DNA of 61,016 nt, taken from assembly GCA_002362175.1 (NCBI GenBank), contig DETU01000097.1:581-61596 (forward strand). The letters run 5' to 3'. The DNA is from Ruminococcus sp. UBA3280 (GTDB lineage Bacteria > Bacillota > Clostridia > Oscillospirales > Ruminococcaceae). A program made the position numbers and the translations under genes. A model generated the notes under the pieces. It saw only the letters and a program-made list of their open reading frames with translations. It did not search any database and had not been told where the DNA came from. Shown here piece after piece: positions 1 through 8,454 of this stretch; positions within the stretch are counted from its first letter, which is position 1, and the number at the start of each line of letters is the position of its first letter.

Positions 1-504
1 GAAATGATACTTGTACAGCTTACCATTAATATAAGGTATTCGCTTATGGCGTTGTCTCTTTCACAGAAGCTTGACGGAAAATTCACACTTTCTCACAGGC
101 TTATTGCGTCATATGGTATTACAGACGAAATTTTTGCTGTATGTTCTGCACAGAAACAAAAGCTTACACCTGCTTATATGTACGGAATAATTCTTGTTTC
201 AGCGGTCGGGTGGGTGACGGGTACGGCTCTCGGTGCGGCTGCCGGACAGTTATTGCCTGAATCAGTTTCAAGTGCTTTGGGTATTGTTCTTTACGGAATG
301 TTTATGGCTATTATTATACCACCCGCACGTAAACAGCTTAATGTGCTTTTAGTTGTGGTTGTGTCTGCAATGGCAAGTATTTTGTTCAGATATGTATTTA
401 CTGCTGTATCTTCGGGGTTTGCTGTAATTATAAGTGCGGTTGTCGCTTCTGTTGTGGGGGCATTGTTTTTCCCCGTCAAAGACACGGAGGAAAATGAACA
501 ATGA
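1..504 (+). CDS. azlC: AzlC-family branched-chain amino acid exporter subunit, 5' partial
   Basis: The reading frame is already open at the first base of the window, so the N-terminus is missing; the first Met in view is at base 4. The product is hydrophobic, with several membrane segments, and carries the AzlC-like patch SYGITDEIFAVCSAQ. AzlC is the large subunit of the AzlCD exporter for branched-chain amino acids and their analogues in the cytoplasmic membrane. The stop overlaps the next start as ATGA, so the two genes are translationally coupled. The family call is firm from the partner gene; the substrate is inferred from the family. Confidence 0.85.
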   Translation, partial: EMILVQLTINIRYSLMALSLSQKLDGKFTLSHRLIASYGITDEIFAVCSAQKQKLTPAYMYGIILVSAVGWVTGTALGAAAGQLLPESVSSALGIVLYGMFMAIIIPPARKQLNVLLVVVVSAMASILFRYVFTAVSSGFAVIISAVVASVVGALFFPVKDTEENEQ

Positions 505-797
505 ATATTGCTTTATATATTGCAGTAATGGCTGTTGTTACATATCTTATACGTATGATTCCGTTTGCTTTTTTCCGTAAGAAGATAAAATCACGTTTTT
601 TCAGAAGTTTTTTATATTATATCCCCTATGCCGTTCTCAGTGCCATGACTATTCCTGCTATTTTTTACAGTACGGGAAATATTGTCACTGCCATTGTCGG
701 AACAGTGACGGCTTTTGTGCTATCGTATTTTAATCTGCCGCTTATTGTAGTGGCACTTTCAGCAACCACTACAGCTTTTATTGCGAGTCTGTTTTAA
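501..797 (+). CDS. azlD: AzlD-family branched-chain amino acid exporter small subunit
   Basis: A 98-residue, almost entirely hydrophobic protein with three to four membrane spans and the typical AzlD opening (short helix, then TYLIRMIPFAFF). It overlaps azlC by four bases and has a GGAGG site eight bases upstream inside azlC. AzlD is the obligate small partner of AzlC. The length matches the family, usually about 100 residues. Confidence is high because both partners are adjacent in the expected order. Confidence 0.87.
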   Translation: MNIALYIAVMAVVTYLIRMIPFAFFRKKIKSRFFRSFLYYIPYAVLSAMTIPAIFYSTGNIVTAIVGTVTAFVLSYFNLPLIVVALSATTTAFIASLF

Positions 798-814
798 TAC
801 AAAAGGAGTTTATT

Positions 815-1327
815 ATGACAGGAAAAGAATTTAATGAGTTTAACAAAAGTCCCGATTTTCATGGATTGAGTTGTGACTTGGACAAAAAATTGAAAAAAGC
901 AGGCTGGTATGAGGGAAGAAAGATTGATATTTCCGAACTTATCAGAGAATGTGAAAAAGCAGGTGTGTATCTTACTGAACCACAAAAACGTTTTATTGAG
1001 GAATTCGGTGGTTTAGAGGGTTCAACGGAAAACAGTATGAATCAGTATTTTTATATAAGCGATAAAATGGCAGGCAAATATGATAATGAAAATTTTTATT
1101 TTATCAGTATTTCAGATTGCGAAAGTGTGAAAGAAGAAGTTGACAATGATGAAATTATCAGGGCTTTGGAGGATTATGGGGAAAATACCGTGAGAGTCGG
1201 AATATGCTGGTACTATATGTGGGATATATTATTGTCGGAAAATGGATTGATGCTGCTTGTAAATGGTGGTGAGATAAAGCCTTTAGGGACAACAGCTATG
1301 GAGGGATTTCACAGAATACTCAGATAA
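815..1327 (+). CDS. SUKH-3 family immunity-like protein
   Basis: A 170-residue soluble protein. The N-terminal motif AGWYEGRKIDIS (about residues 30-41) followed by a helical stretch and 'FIEEFGGL' is characteristic of the SUKH-3 branch of the SUKH superfamily, whose members neutralise contact-dependent or secreted nuclease toxins. An AAGGAG site precedes the ATG. No polymorphic toxin lies next to it here, so it would be an orphan immunity gene. The alternative is a general SUKH-fold housekeeping protein. The family call rests on motif recognition only. Confidence 0.65.
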   Translation: MTGKEFNEFNKSPDFHGLSCDLDKKLKKAGWYEGRKIDISELIRECEKAGVYLTEPQKRFIEEFGGLEGSTENSMNQYFYISDKMAGKYDNENFYFISISDCESVKEEVDNDEIIRALEDYGENTVRVGICWYYMWDILLSENGLMLLVNGGEIKPLGTTAMEGFHRILR

Positions 1328-1465
1328 CTATGATTTGTATTTCGAGGAAATTGTTGTTATCATACAGTTTTAAATGGATTTTTTTGTGCATATATACAAA
1401 TTTAAAATCTATTTTTTCGATATTCAACAGTTTTTAATTTAATCATACCTCTTTTCAGACTTCCT

Positions 1466-1488
1466 TATGAACGGTGATTGTGTTCATA
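1466..1488. promoter_or_regulatory. 7-bp inverted repeat ahead of the phage cassette
   Basis: TATGAAC and GTTCATA form a perfect inverted repeat separated by nine bases, just upstream of the AAAGGAGG site of the small terminase gene. It may be an operator or a small mRNA hairpin. The rest of 1328-1510 is AT-rich and holds no gene; no convincing -35/-10 pair was seen. Confidence 0.4.
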
Positions 1489-1510
1489 ACTGAAAGGAGG
1501 TTTTTTATTT

Positions 1511-1999
1511 TTGCCTGTTAGAAATCCTAAATCAAAAAAATATGCTTTCTGCTGTTATTATGTAACTATCGGTGATGTTACGGAATCGGCAGTAAGAGCA
1601 GGTTTCAGCAGAGAGGAGGCACTTACAGAGGGCATAAAAATGCTTGAATCGGAGGAGTGTCGGAAAATAATTTCACGTCTGAAAAATATTCTTTCAGAAA
1701 GCGGTAATGTTTCGGCTGGTCTTAAACGTCTTGCTTTCGGAAACTGTTCAGATGCGGTTTATCTTGTTTTTGCCGATGAACTTCCTCCGCCGAATGTAAT
1801 TGAACATCTTGACCTTTTCAATGTTTCGGAGATAAAACGTGTAAAGGGCGGAGGTGTTGAAGTTAAACTCTTTGACAGGCTGAAAGCTCTTGAAAAACTC
1901 TTTGAACTGGAAAACTCTTTTTCCGACAGGGACAAGGCTGTTGATTTAATCAAGGCTCTTTCCGAATCGGCTGAGGACGGTGAAGCAGTTGACGATTAA
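1511..1999 (+). CDS. Phage terminase small subunit
   Basis: A 162-residue protein starting at TTG, chosen because a strong AAAGGAGG lies about ten bases upstream. It shows the terminase small subunit pattern: an N-terminal helix-turn-helix that recognises phage DNA (residues ~15-50, with 'SAVRAGFSREEAL') and a C-terminal helical oligomerisation region ending acidic. It overlaps the next gene, a PBSX-type large terminase, by twenty bases, which is the usual arrangement. It would load the packaging motor onto DNA. The position immediately before TerL supports the call more than sequence alone. Confidence 0.8.
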   Translation: MPVRNPKSKKYAFCCYYVTIGDVTESAVRAGFSREEALTEGIKMLESEECRKIISRLKNILSESGNVSAGLKRLAFGNCSDAVYLVFADELPPPNVIEHLDLFNVSEIKRVKGGGVEVKLFDRLKALEKLFELENSFSDRDKAVDLIKALSESAEDGEAVDD

Positions 2000-3236
2000 A
2001 AAGCTTTCATCAAAACAGAAGTTTACTATGAACTGGTGGAAAAATCCGAAGTATGCAGATTATGATGCCGTTATCTGTGACGGTGCTGTAAGAAGCGGTA
2101 AAACGCTTTCAATGTCACTGGGTTTCGTATTCTGGGCATCGTCTGTATTTGACGGCGGTGCGTTTGCCGTATGCGGAAAAACTGTAACTTCACTCCGCAG
2201 GAATGTTATAACTCCGCTTATTCCCATACTGAAGGAATATGGTTTCACCTGTATCGAAAAATTAAGCAGAAACTACATTGATATTACTTTTATCGGAAAA
2301 ACTAACCGCTTCTATCTTTTCGGAGGAAAGGACGAAGGTTCTGCCTCACTGATTCAGGGTATAACTCTTTCAGGCGTTTTTCTTGACGAAGTAGCTCTTA
2401 TGCCCCGTTCGTTCGTTGAACAGGCTCTTGCAAGATGTTCTGTAAACGATTCTAAAATGTGGTTCAACTGCAATCCCGATAATCCGAATCACTGGTTTTA
2501 TAATGAGTGGATTAAAAAGTCCGAAGAAAAACACGCCTTATATGTTCATTTTACTATGGACGATAACCCATCACTTTCTGAAAAACTCAAAAACCGCTAC
2601 AGGCGACTTTATTCGGGTACTTTTTATGAACGTTTTGTTTTAGGAAAATGGACAGCTTCGGAGGGCGTTGTATATCCTATGTTCAGCAGGGAAAATCATG
2701 TTTTCAGCGGAGAGGTGGAGTGCGAACGTTTTGTTATATCATGTGATTACGGCACGGTTAATCCGTCGTCTTTCGGTCTATGGGGGTTAAGCGACAATAT
2801 ATGGTACAGAATCAAAGAGTACTATTATTCCTCAAGAAAAGAGGGTGTTTCCCGTACTGACGAAGAACATTATTCCGCTCTTGAAGAACTTGCCGGCAAC
2901 TATAACATCAGCAGGGTTATCGTTGACCCGTCTGCTGCAAGTTTTATTGAGTGTATCCGCAGACACGGTAAATTCAGAGTAGTAAAAGCCAACAACGATG
3001 TAATTACAGGTATACGTCATGTAAGTACTGCACTAAAACAGAACAGACTTCGTTTTCATGAGAGTTGCAGGGACATTATAAGAGAATTTTCTCTTTACCG
3101 CTGGAATGAGAAATCAGGAGCAGACGCACCTGCCAAGGAAAATGACCACGCTATGGACGATATGCGTTATTTTGTTACGGATATGATTGGTTCACAGGGT
3201 GACGATAATTTTTTTGCCTTGTCCGTATCAAGATAA
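1980..3236 (+). CDS. Phage terminase large subunit (PBSX type)
   Basis: A 418-residue packaging motor with a GTG start inside terS. The ATPase half has a Walker A-like GAVRSGKT at residues 35-42 and a Walker B ending FLDEV with acidic residues near 136-137. The C-terminal half has the RNase H-like nuclease pattern: ISCDYGT, then VIVDPSA, then a terminal HAMDDMRY. All catalytic-looking acidic positions are present, so the enzyme appears intact. In phages it pumps DNA into the procapsid and cuts it. Full family length, no truncation. Confidence 0.93.
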   Translation: MKQLTIKKLSSKQKFTMNWWKNPKYADYDAVICDGAVRSGKTLSMSLGFVFWASSVFDGGAFAVCGKTVTSLRRNVITPLIPILKEYGFTCIEKLSRNYIDITFIGKTNRFYLFGGKDEGSASLIQGITLSGVFLDEVALMPRSFVEQALARCSVNDSKMWFNCNPDNPNHWFYNEWIKKSEEKHALYVHFTMDDNPSLSEKLKNRYRRLYSGTFYERFVLGKWTASEGVVYPMFSRENHVFSGEVECERFVISCDYGTVNPSSFGLWGLSDNIWYRIKEYYYSSRKEGVSRTDEEHYSALEELAGNYNISRVIVDPSAASFIECIRRHGKFRVVKANNDVITGIRHVSTALKQNRLRFHESCRDIIREFSLYRWNEKSGADAPAKENDHAMDDMRYFVTDMIGSQGDDNFFALSVSR

Positions 3237-3283
3237 ACAATAATAAATAATCACCGTTCAGAAATATTTTTAAAGGAGGAAAA

Positions 3284-4417
3284 ATGAAATTCTTTAAAAA
3301 AAAATCAGTTCAGAAAGCTGTTCCCGAATTGATTACGGCACAGAGAAGCTCACAGTGCAGAATGAATCTGCCGTCTGCGATAGAGCCGTTTGAAAAGGAA
3401 CTTTATGACCGTCTGCGTAATGCCGTGCCAATTATTGATGCGGCACTTATGAAGATTATACGTCTTACAGGCGGATTCAAAGTAATGTGTTCAGACGAGA
3501 GATTCCAGTTACAGCTTGATGATTTTCTTGAAAATATTCCTGTAGGTCTTACGGGAAAGTCAATAAATACTTTTACTGACAATTTTCTTGACAGCCTTCT
3601 TACTTACGGCAGTGCAGTCGGTGAAATATCAATTGATTCTTCGGGAGAACGTATAGCAGGTCTATGGAACGGAGATGTTTCAGCAGTGCGTGTAACTTCA
3701 GGCGAAAATCCCTTTATAAGACAGTATGCAGTAAAAAATGACGACAATACCGTTAAAAACGTTTCCCACCCTGAACGTATTCTTTACGCTTCTCTTACGG
3801 GTGGTCGTCCGCTTCTGCGTGGCATACCTGCTTTAAGCGGTATTCTTATGAGAATTTACGAATGTATAGGACAGAATTTTGACCGTGCCGGCAATGTACG
3901 ATATGCCGTTACATATAAACCGCCGTCCGATTCGGGTGATTTTGCATATTCACGTGAAAGAGCAGTGCAGATTGCAAAGGAATGGTCGGACGGCATGAAT
4001 TCCGCAAAATACGGACAGGTCAAGGATTTTGTGGCGATTGGTGACGTTGATATAAAAGTTATCGGTGCAGAAAATCAGCTTTTTGATACAAATATACCTG
4101 TACGTCAGCTTATGGAACAGATTATTGCAAAACTTTCAATACCGCCGTTTTTGCTTGGTCTCAGCTGGAATACTACGGAAAGAATGTCGTCTCAGCAGGC
4201 GGATATTCTCACGTCTGAACTTGAATATTACCGTCGTCTGCTTACTCCTGTTATATGTGAAATAGGAAATTCCTTTATATGTTCAATAGGTGCGGACGCT
4301 GTTTGCAGTGTCGAATGGGACAATATTAATTTACAGGACGAATCCACACTTGCCGAAGCAAGACTTAAAAACGCTCAGGCAAGGGAAATTGAAATGCGTC
4401 TTGAAAATCTCAATTAA
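3284..4417 (+). CDS. Phage portal protein
   Basis: A 377-residue protein preceded by an AAAGGAGG site. It begins with a basic stretch and contains portal-like sequence (LPSAIEPFEKELYDRLR near the start; IIAKLSIPPFLLGLSWNTTE around residues 285-305, a region typical of portal stem and clip). The portal is the dodecameric ring at one capsid vertex through which terminase packs DNA. It follows terL directly, as in most tailed phages. It is on the short side for the family but has no internal break. Confidence 0.85.
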   Translation: MKFFKKKSVQKAVPELITAQRSSQCRMNLPSAIEPFEKELYDRLRNAVPIIDAALMKIIRLTGGFKVMCSDERFQLQLDDFLENIPVGLTGKSINTFTDNFLDSLLTYGSAVGEISIDSSGERIAGLWNGDVSAVRVTSGENPFIRQYAVKNDDNTVKNVSHPERILYASLTGGRPLLRGIPALSGILMRIYECIGQNFDRAGNVRYAVTYKPPSDSGDFAYSRERAVQIAKEWSDGMNSAKYGQVKDFVAIGDVDIKVIGAENQLFDTNIPVRQLMEQIIAKLSIPPFLLGLSWNTTERMSSQQADILTSELEYYRRLLTPVICEIGNSFICSIGADAVCSVEWDNINLQDESTLAEARLKNAQAREIEMRLENLN

Positions 4418-4440
4418 AATTATTATGGAGGTATATTTAT

Positions 4441-5400
4441 ATGTACAATGATATTAAACTTGAAAAGGGTCTTTATAATCTCAGTGAAAAATCTTTCACT
4501 TCCGCTCTTGAGGAACTTGACCCGTCCTCTGCTTACTGTGGTACTCCCATGGAAAAACTTGACGCTTTTGAAAGACAGTTAAAGCGTTTTAATATCAGAA
4601 TTGCCGGTTCAGACTGTGACCGTGTAGAGAAGTTTTTTTCTTCAACCGAAACGGCTGTACTTTTTCCTGAATTTGTTACACGCTGTATCAAAAAGGGTTT
4701 TGATGAAACTGTCCTTTCTTCAATCTGTGCGGCTCAGACAGTCAGCGGAAGTTCACAGTATCTCGGCTGTGTGATTGACGATTCAGCCGAATATAAAACA
4801 TCTGCTGAAGCTTCTGTCCTCCCAACAACTATAGTTAAGGAAAGTGCAACTGCTACTGTTCTTTCAAAGTACGGCAGACTTATCAACGCATCTTATGAAG
4901 CAGTACGTCAGCAGAGACTTGATGTGTTTGGTGTCATGCTCAGAAGTATCGGTGTTAAACTTGCTGTTTCAGTTGTCAAGAAAGCTATGTCCGTTCTTGA
5001 AACGGGAGCAGAGTCTATTACAGCTTCTGCTCTTACATACGATTCACTCGCAGAACTTTACGGAAGTTTTGACTGCTTCAACATGAATACCGTTATTGCT
5101 TCTCCTGAAGCCGCTTCAAAGATTGTTGCGATGGAACAGCTTTCAGATACTTCCGCAGATGCAGACGGAAAAATGATTCTTCCGTTTGGTTCGGAACTTG
5201 TAAAGACCTCTGCTGTCGGAAATAATACAATTATCGGCATAGACCGTAATTTTGCACTTGAATTTATCACAAGTTCAAATCTTGTAATGGAAACAGACAA
5301 GCTTATTGACAGACAGCTTGACCAGATTACAGTTTCAATTACCTGCGGTTTCAGAAAGATTACTGCCGATGCCGTAAAGGTACTTAAAATTACAGCATAA
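4441..5400 (+). CDS. Putative major capsid protein (HK97-type)
   Basis: A 319-residue protein with a GGAGG site. The order is an N-terminal helical, scaffold-like segment, then a beta-rich core with the recurring capsid features: VLPTTIVKESATATVLSKYG, a long helix with VRQQRLDVFGVMLR, and a C-terminal VSITCGFRKITADAVKVLK like the phage capsid A-domain end. It sits between portal and protease genes, and a strong hairpin follows its stop. The call rests on position, size and fold-like pattern; another structural protein is possible. In most HK97-type phages the protease gene comes before the capsid gene; here it comes after. Confidence 0.72.
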   Translation: MYNDIKLEKGLYNLSEKSFTSALEELDPSSAYCGTPMEKLDAFERQLKRFNIRIAGSDCDRVEKFFSSTETAVLFPEFVTRCIKKGFDETVLSSICAAQTVSGSSQYLGCVIDDSAEYKTSAEASVLPTTIVKESATATVLSKYGRLINASYEAVRQQRLDVFGVMLRSIGVKLAVSVVKKAMSVLETGAESITASALTYDSLAELYGSFDCFNMNTVIASPEAASKIVAMEQLSDTSADADGKMILPFGSELVKTSAVGNNTIIGIDRNFALEFITSSNLVMETDKLIDRQLDQITVSITCGFRKITADAVKVLKITA

Positions 5401-5413
5401 AAGATTACAAAAG

Positions 5414-5439
5414 GGGAGCGTATTTTTTAATACGCTCCC
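5414..5439 (+). terminator. Intercistronic hairpin after the capsid gene
   Basis: A perfect 11-bp stem (GGGAGCGTATT with AATACGCTCCC) closed by a TTTT loop lies 14 bases past the capsid stop, followed by only a weak T run. It could act as a partial terminator or protect the 3' end of upstream mRNA, raising capsid dosage over downstream genes. Function is inferred. Confidence 0.6.
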
Positions 5440-5466
5440 TGCATTTTAATGAAAGGATATTTTTTT

Positions 5467-6297
5467 ATGAATCAGGAAGTACTTAATAAAATAAATAAAT
5501 TTACACGCAGACCTCTGAAAGAAGAAGAAGTCTACACTTTTTCCGTTATTCTTTGTGATAACGACATAGACCGTGACTATGAATGTTTTTCGGACGAAGC
5601 ACTTGAAACCCTTGCTGAAAAATTTGTAGGCAAGACAGGTATATTTGACCATAACCCCACTACTTCAAATCAGAATGCACGTATTTTTGATACTGAAATA
5701 ATTACAGACAATGAACGTTTAACAAAGTACGGAAAGCCGTATAAATACCTTAAAGCAGATGCATATATGGTACGTACAGGTGAAAACAGTACTCTTATTG
5801 CCGAAATTGACGGCGGTATAAAGAAAGAAGTAAGTATTTCATGCAGTTCCGCACGCAAAGTATGTTCGATATGCGGTTGTAATAAGTCTGTCGGAAGGTG
5901 TTCCCATGTCGGTGGAAGAAAATACAATGAGCAGATTTGTCATACTGTTTTAAGCGACATAACAGACGCTTATGAATGGAGTTTTGTTGCTGTTCCTGCA
6001 CAGGTAAATGCAGGTGTTACAAAGCGTTTCAGCGGTGACAGTATCAATACTGTTTCGGATTATGATATAAAAATGTTCAGTGACGAATTAAAGCGTGATA
6101 TACGCAGACTTGCTTTTTTTACAGGTGGAAAACCTGCTGTTGATTCTGCTATGACTTTGGCAGAGTTCATGAATACCGGTCAGCTGATTGAAATGAAGAA
6201 ATCATTTGAAAAACGTATTTCAGCGAATGGTGTTGAAGTTCAGATTATACCCGAAAAGGAAAACGGTTTTTCCGCTGACGAATTTTCAATGAAATAG
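5467..6297 (+). CDS. Putative prohead protease with Cys/His cluster
   Basis: The start is set at the second in-frame ATG because GAAAGGA lies about ten bases upstream; an ATG 18 bases earlier overlaps that ribosome site. The 276-residue product has the pattern of phage prohead or XkdF-like proteases: DNDIDRDYE near residue 33, a GIFDHN motif with the candidate catalytic His around residue 65, KKEVSISCSS as the likely Ser region, and EWSFVAVPAQ. A Cys-rich insert (CSICGCNK...CSHVGG...C) at residues ~135-160 looks like a metal site. The protease would mature the capsid shell. Moderate confidence. Confidence 0.68.
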   Translation: MNQEVLNKINKFTRRPLKEEEVYTFSVILCDNDIDRDYECFSDEALETLAEKFVGKTGIFDHNPTTSNQNARIFDTEIITDNERLTKYGKPYKYLKADAYMVRTGENSTLIAEIDGGIKKEVSISCSSARKVCSICGCNKSVGRCSHVGGRKYNEQICHTVLSDITDAYEWSFVAVPAQVNAGVTKRFSGDSINTVSDYDIKMFSDELKRDIRRLAFFTGGKPAVDSAMTLAEFMNTGQLIEMKKSFEKRISANGVEVQIIPEKENGFSADEFSMK

Positions 6298-6306
6298 GAG
6301 AAGGTT

Positions 6307-6672
6307 ATGAATATTGAATCCGTAAAAACTCTTTTTACTCTTTTTTCGGGTGAGGACGTTTCTGAAAATTATACTCCGATTATAATACTTGCTGTTTCGG
6401 AAGTTGAAAAAATACTGCTCCCCGAATCCGACCCTACAGATGTACGTCTTGATTTTCTTTGTGCCGCCATAGCAAATCACCGTTTACAGCAGATTAATTC
6501 TGCCCGTGAGCGTTCTGAATTTACTGTTGCGGGAAAAATGCTCACTACTTCACAGAATACCGCACTTTCATATTCTGAAAAGCTTCTGCGTGATTATATG
6601 AATATGTGTGAGGATTTAATAAAACCGAAAACATTCATGTTTATGAGTTTTTCGGGGGAAACGGGGGAATAA
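6307..6672 (+). CDS. Putative head-tail connector protein (gp6-like)
   Basis: A 121-residue, mostly helical protein located straight after the protease gene, with a GGAG site. Size, position and helical composition match the adaptor (HK97 gp6-like) that binds below the portal ring. A helical hairpin with FLCAAIANHRLQQI at ~58-71 is typical of this class. There is no catalytic motif. The call depends mostly on gene order. Confidence 0.55.
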   Translation: MNIESVKTLFTLFSGEDVSENYTPIIILAVSEVEKILLPESDPTDVRLDFLCAAIANHRLQQINSARERSEFTVAGKMLTTSQNTALSYSEKLLRDYMNMCEDLIKPKTFMFMSFSGETGE

Positions 6673-6675
6673 CTC

Positions 6676-7086
6676 ATGATTGACGGTATAATAAGGGAAA
6701 TTATTGAAAAACTTTCTCAAAACGGTATAACTCCTGTTTATAGTGCTTTTGACGCTGTTTCCGTTGAAAAGAAAAACAGAGGTTTCTTTACTGTTGTCAA
6801 TGTGGGTTCTTTTGAACTGCAAACCCCGATTTATTCGGAATTTACGGCTTTTTTACCTTATAAAGCTGACATAGACATAAGTGTTACTGCTCCTGAAAAT
6901 TACCGCATGGAAAAGTTATACGGATATTTTTCGGATAACGTTCAGTCAGCCGTTATGAAGTTTTCGGGAATGAACTGCTCGTTAAGAAAAGTCTCAATAA
7001 AGCACGATTCAAATATAAACCGCTTTGTACTTACAGCACGTCTTTCCATAAGCGGTATGAATAAGTTTGAAAGGGGCAGTGAATGA
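6676..7086 (+). CDS. Putative phage neck/tail-completion protein
   Basis: A 136-residue mixed alpha/beta protein in the slot where tailed phages encode stopper or tail-terminator proteins. The pattern is an N-terminal helix (IIREIIEKLSQNGI), then alternating beta strands, resembling XkdH/tail-completion folds. It begins three bases after the previous stop and overlaps the next gene by four bases, so expression is coupled. No diagnostic motif was seen; function is inferred from order. Confidence 0.5.
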   Translation: MIDGIIREIIEKLSQNGITPVYSAFDAVSVEKKNRGFFTVVNVGSFELQTPIYSEFTAFLPYKADIDISVTAPENYRMEKLYGYFSDNVQSAVMKFSGMNCSLRKVSIKHDSNINRFVLTARLSISGMNKFERGSE

Positions 7087-7466
7087 GTATAATTAATGTA
7101 CATGAGGCAGTACCTGTGAATATAGGTGGCGTTGTTCTTTACTGCGAGAAGTTCAGGGCTTCGGGAGTCAGGAATTATTCCGAACATAATACAGTATCAG
7201 GTGATGTGACTATTACCAATTCAGGAAAGAAAGCAGTTCGTCTTACGTTCAGCGGACGCATATGCGACGAAAATAATCCGATAAATTTTTTGGTTTGTAT
7301 AAATAATCTCATGAAAAATAATGACGTATTCAGTGTGGAATATAAAAATGTTATTTTCGGACAGTGTCGTGTGCAGTCATTTGTTACAGACGACAATAAT
7401 GATGATTTTATTTCGGCAACAGTCACAATTATATCAACAGAAGCCAATTTTAAAGACGGGGAATAA
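7083..7466 (+). CDS. Small phage tail/baseplate-associated protein, unassigned
   Basis: A 127-residue beta-rich protein overlapping the preceding gene as ATGA. No family is recognised with certainty; the strand-rich pattern (SGDVTITNSGKKAVRLTFSGRI, then ISATVTIIST) is like tail-tube-proximal or XkdP-like baseplate proteins lacking a LysM domain. It sits directly before a baseplate-hub-like gene, which supports a tail-tip role. The reading frame is intact. Confidence 0.48.
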   Translation: MSIINVHEAVPVNIGGVVLYCEKFRASGVRNYSEHNTVSGDVTITNSGKKAVRLTFSGRICDENNPINFLVCINNLMKNNDVFSVEYKNVIFGQCRVQSFVTDDNNDDFISATVTIISTEANFKDGE

Positions 7467-7468
7467 AA

Positions 7469-8398
7469 ATGAATACTTATGTTGTTTTAAAAAATACAGA
7501 CGGTTTTGAAAGGGCTTTTGAAAAACTTCTTTCATTTACTTTCAGAAAAGATGCATATCAGCCCTACACTTCATTCGGTGCTAAAATTTCAACGGATTTT
7601 TATGAACTTGAAAATATCAGTGAAGTTATGTTCTTCATAGACAACAGACTTATCCATCACGGTCTTGCCGATAATATTACCGTTACTACTTCGGGCGGAA
7701 GTGATATTATTTCCGTATCATCAAGAAGTTTCACGTCTATGCTTATTCAGAATCAGATGGAAACGGGTCTTAAAACAAATATGTCTGTAAATACCCTTAT
7801 GGACAGCTTTTATACATTGCCTTACGTTACACATGAGGACAATTCTGAAACGAGTTATATTTATGTTAAAAGCAATTCTAATATGTGGGACGGTATAGTG
7901 AATTTATCATATAAAATATGCGGAACTTATCCGTATATAAGGGGAACGAACTGTGTTAGAATGACACCTGTTGAGAATCCGTCCGAGTTTTCATATCTCG
8001 ACAGTCAGATTCTTTCAAAGGGAGTTTCAATGACGGGACGGAAACTGATGAGTCACTTTCATATGTCTAATATCAAAGAGGAATTTGGCGAATTTGAACT
8101 TGAGGACAGTGAAGTTATTGCACAGAATATTGTCCGTCACCGTTTTTTTGAACTTGATAAACAATTTCTTTATAATCCTCAACAGGCTCTTGAATATCGT
8201 TCAAAATTTGCTTCACGTGCCAAAGAAAGACTGTTCTGTACATACAGCGGTTACAATGGCGAGGATTTATCTGATTTGGTAACTTTCGGATACGCATACA
8301 CCGAGCGTATAGGTGCGATTACAATAACGGGAAGCAGTGACGGAATCATTACGGAAATAAGTACCTACAGGGACAAGTTTCTCACAGAACACGTATGA
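7469..8398 (+). CDS. Putative baseplate hub protein (late control D / XkdQ-like)
   Basis: A 309-residue protein and the last gene of the cassette. It opens with a short beta domain, then DIISVSSRSFTSMLIQNQM (residues ~72-92) and a middle region (YIYVKSNSNMWDGIVNLSYKICGTYPYIRG) that resembles XkdQ/gpD baseplate-hub proteins, which form the tail tip of contractile phages and related particles. It is spaced two bases from the previous gene. The cassette then stops: no tail fibre, sheath or lysis gene follows. A hub protein without sheath or tape measure is odd. Confidence 0.58.
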   Translation: MNTYVVLKNTDGFERAFEKLLSFTFRKDAYQPYTSFGAKISTDFYELENISEVMFFIDNRLIHHGLADNITVTTSGGSDIISVSSRSFTSMLIQNQMETGLKTNMSVNTLMDSFYTLPYVTHEDNSETSYIYVKSNSNMWDGIVNLSYKICGTYPYIRGTNCVRMTPVENPSEFSYLDSQILSKGVSMTGRKLMSHFHMSNIKEEFGEFELEDSEVIAQNIVRHRFFELDKQFLYNPQQALEYRSKFASRAKERLFCTYSGYNGEDLSDLVTFGYAYTERIGAITITGSSDGIITEISTYRDKFLTEHV

Positions 8399-8454
8399 CA
8401 TATAATATAAAAGGCGTATAAGCTTGATAATATGTTTTTTCATAAGGAGAATAT

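Noticed and set aside
5449..5466. Earlier ATG for the prohead protease gene
   Set aside because: It overlaps the GAAAGGA ribosome site that serves the ATG at 5467.
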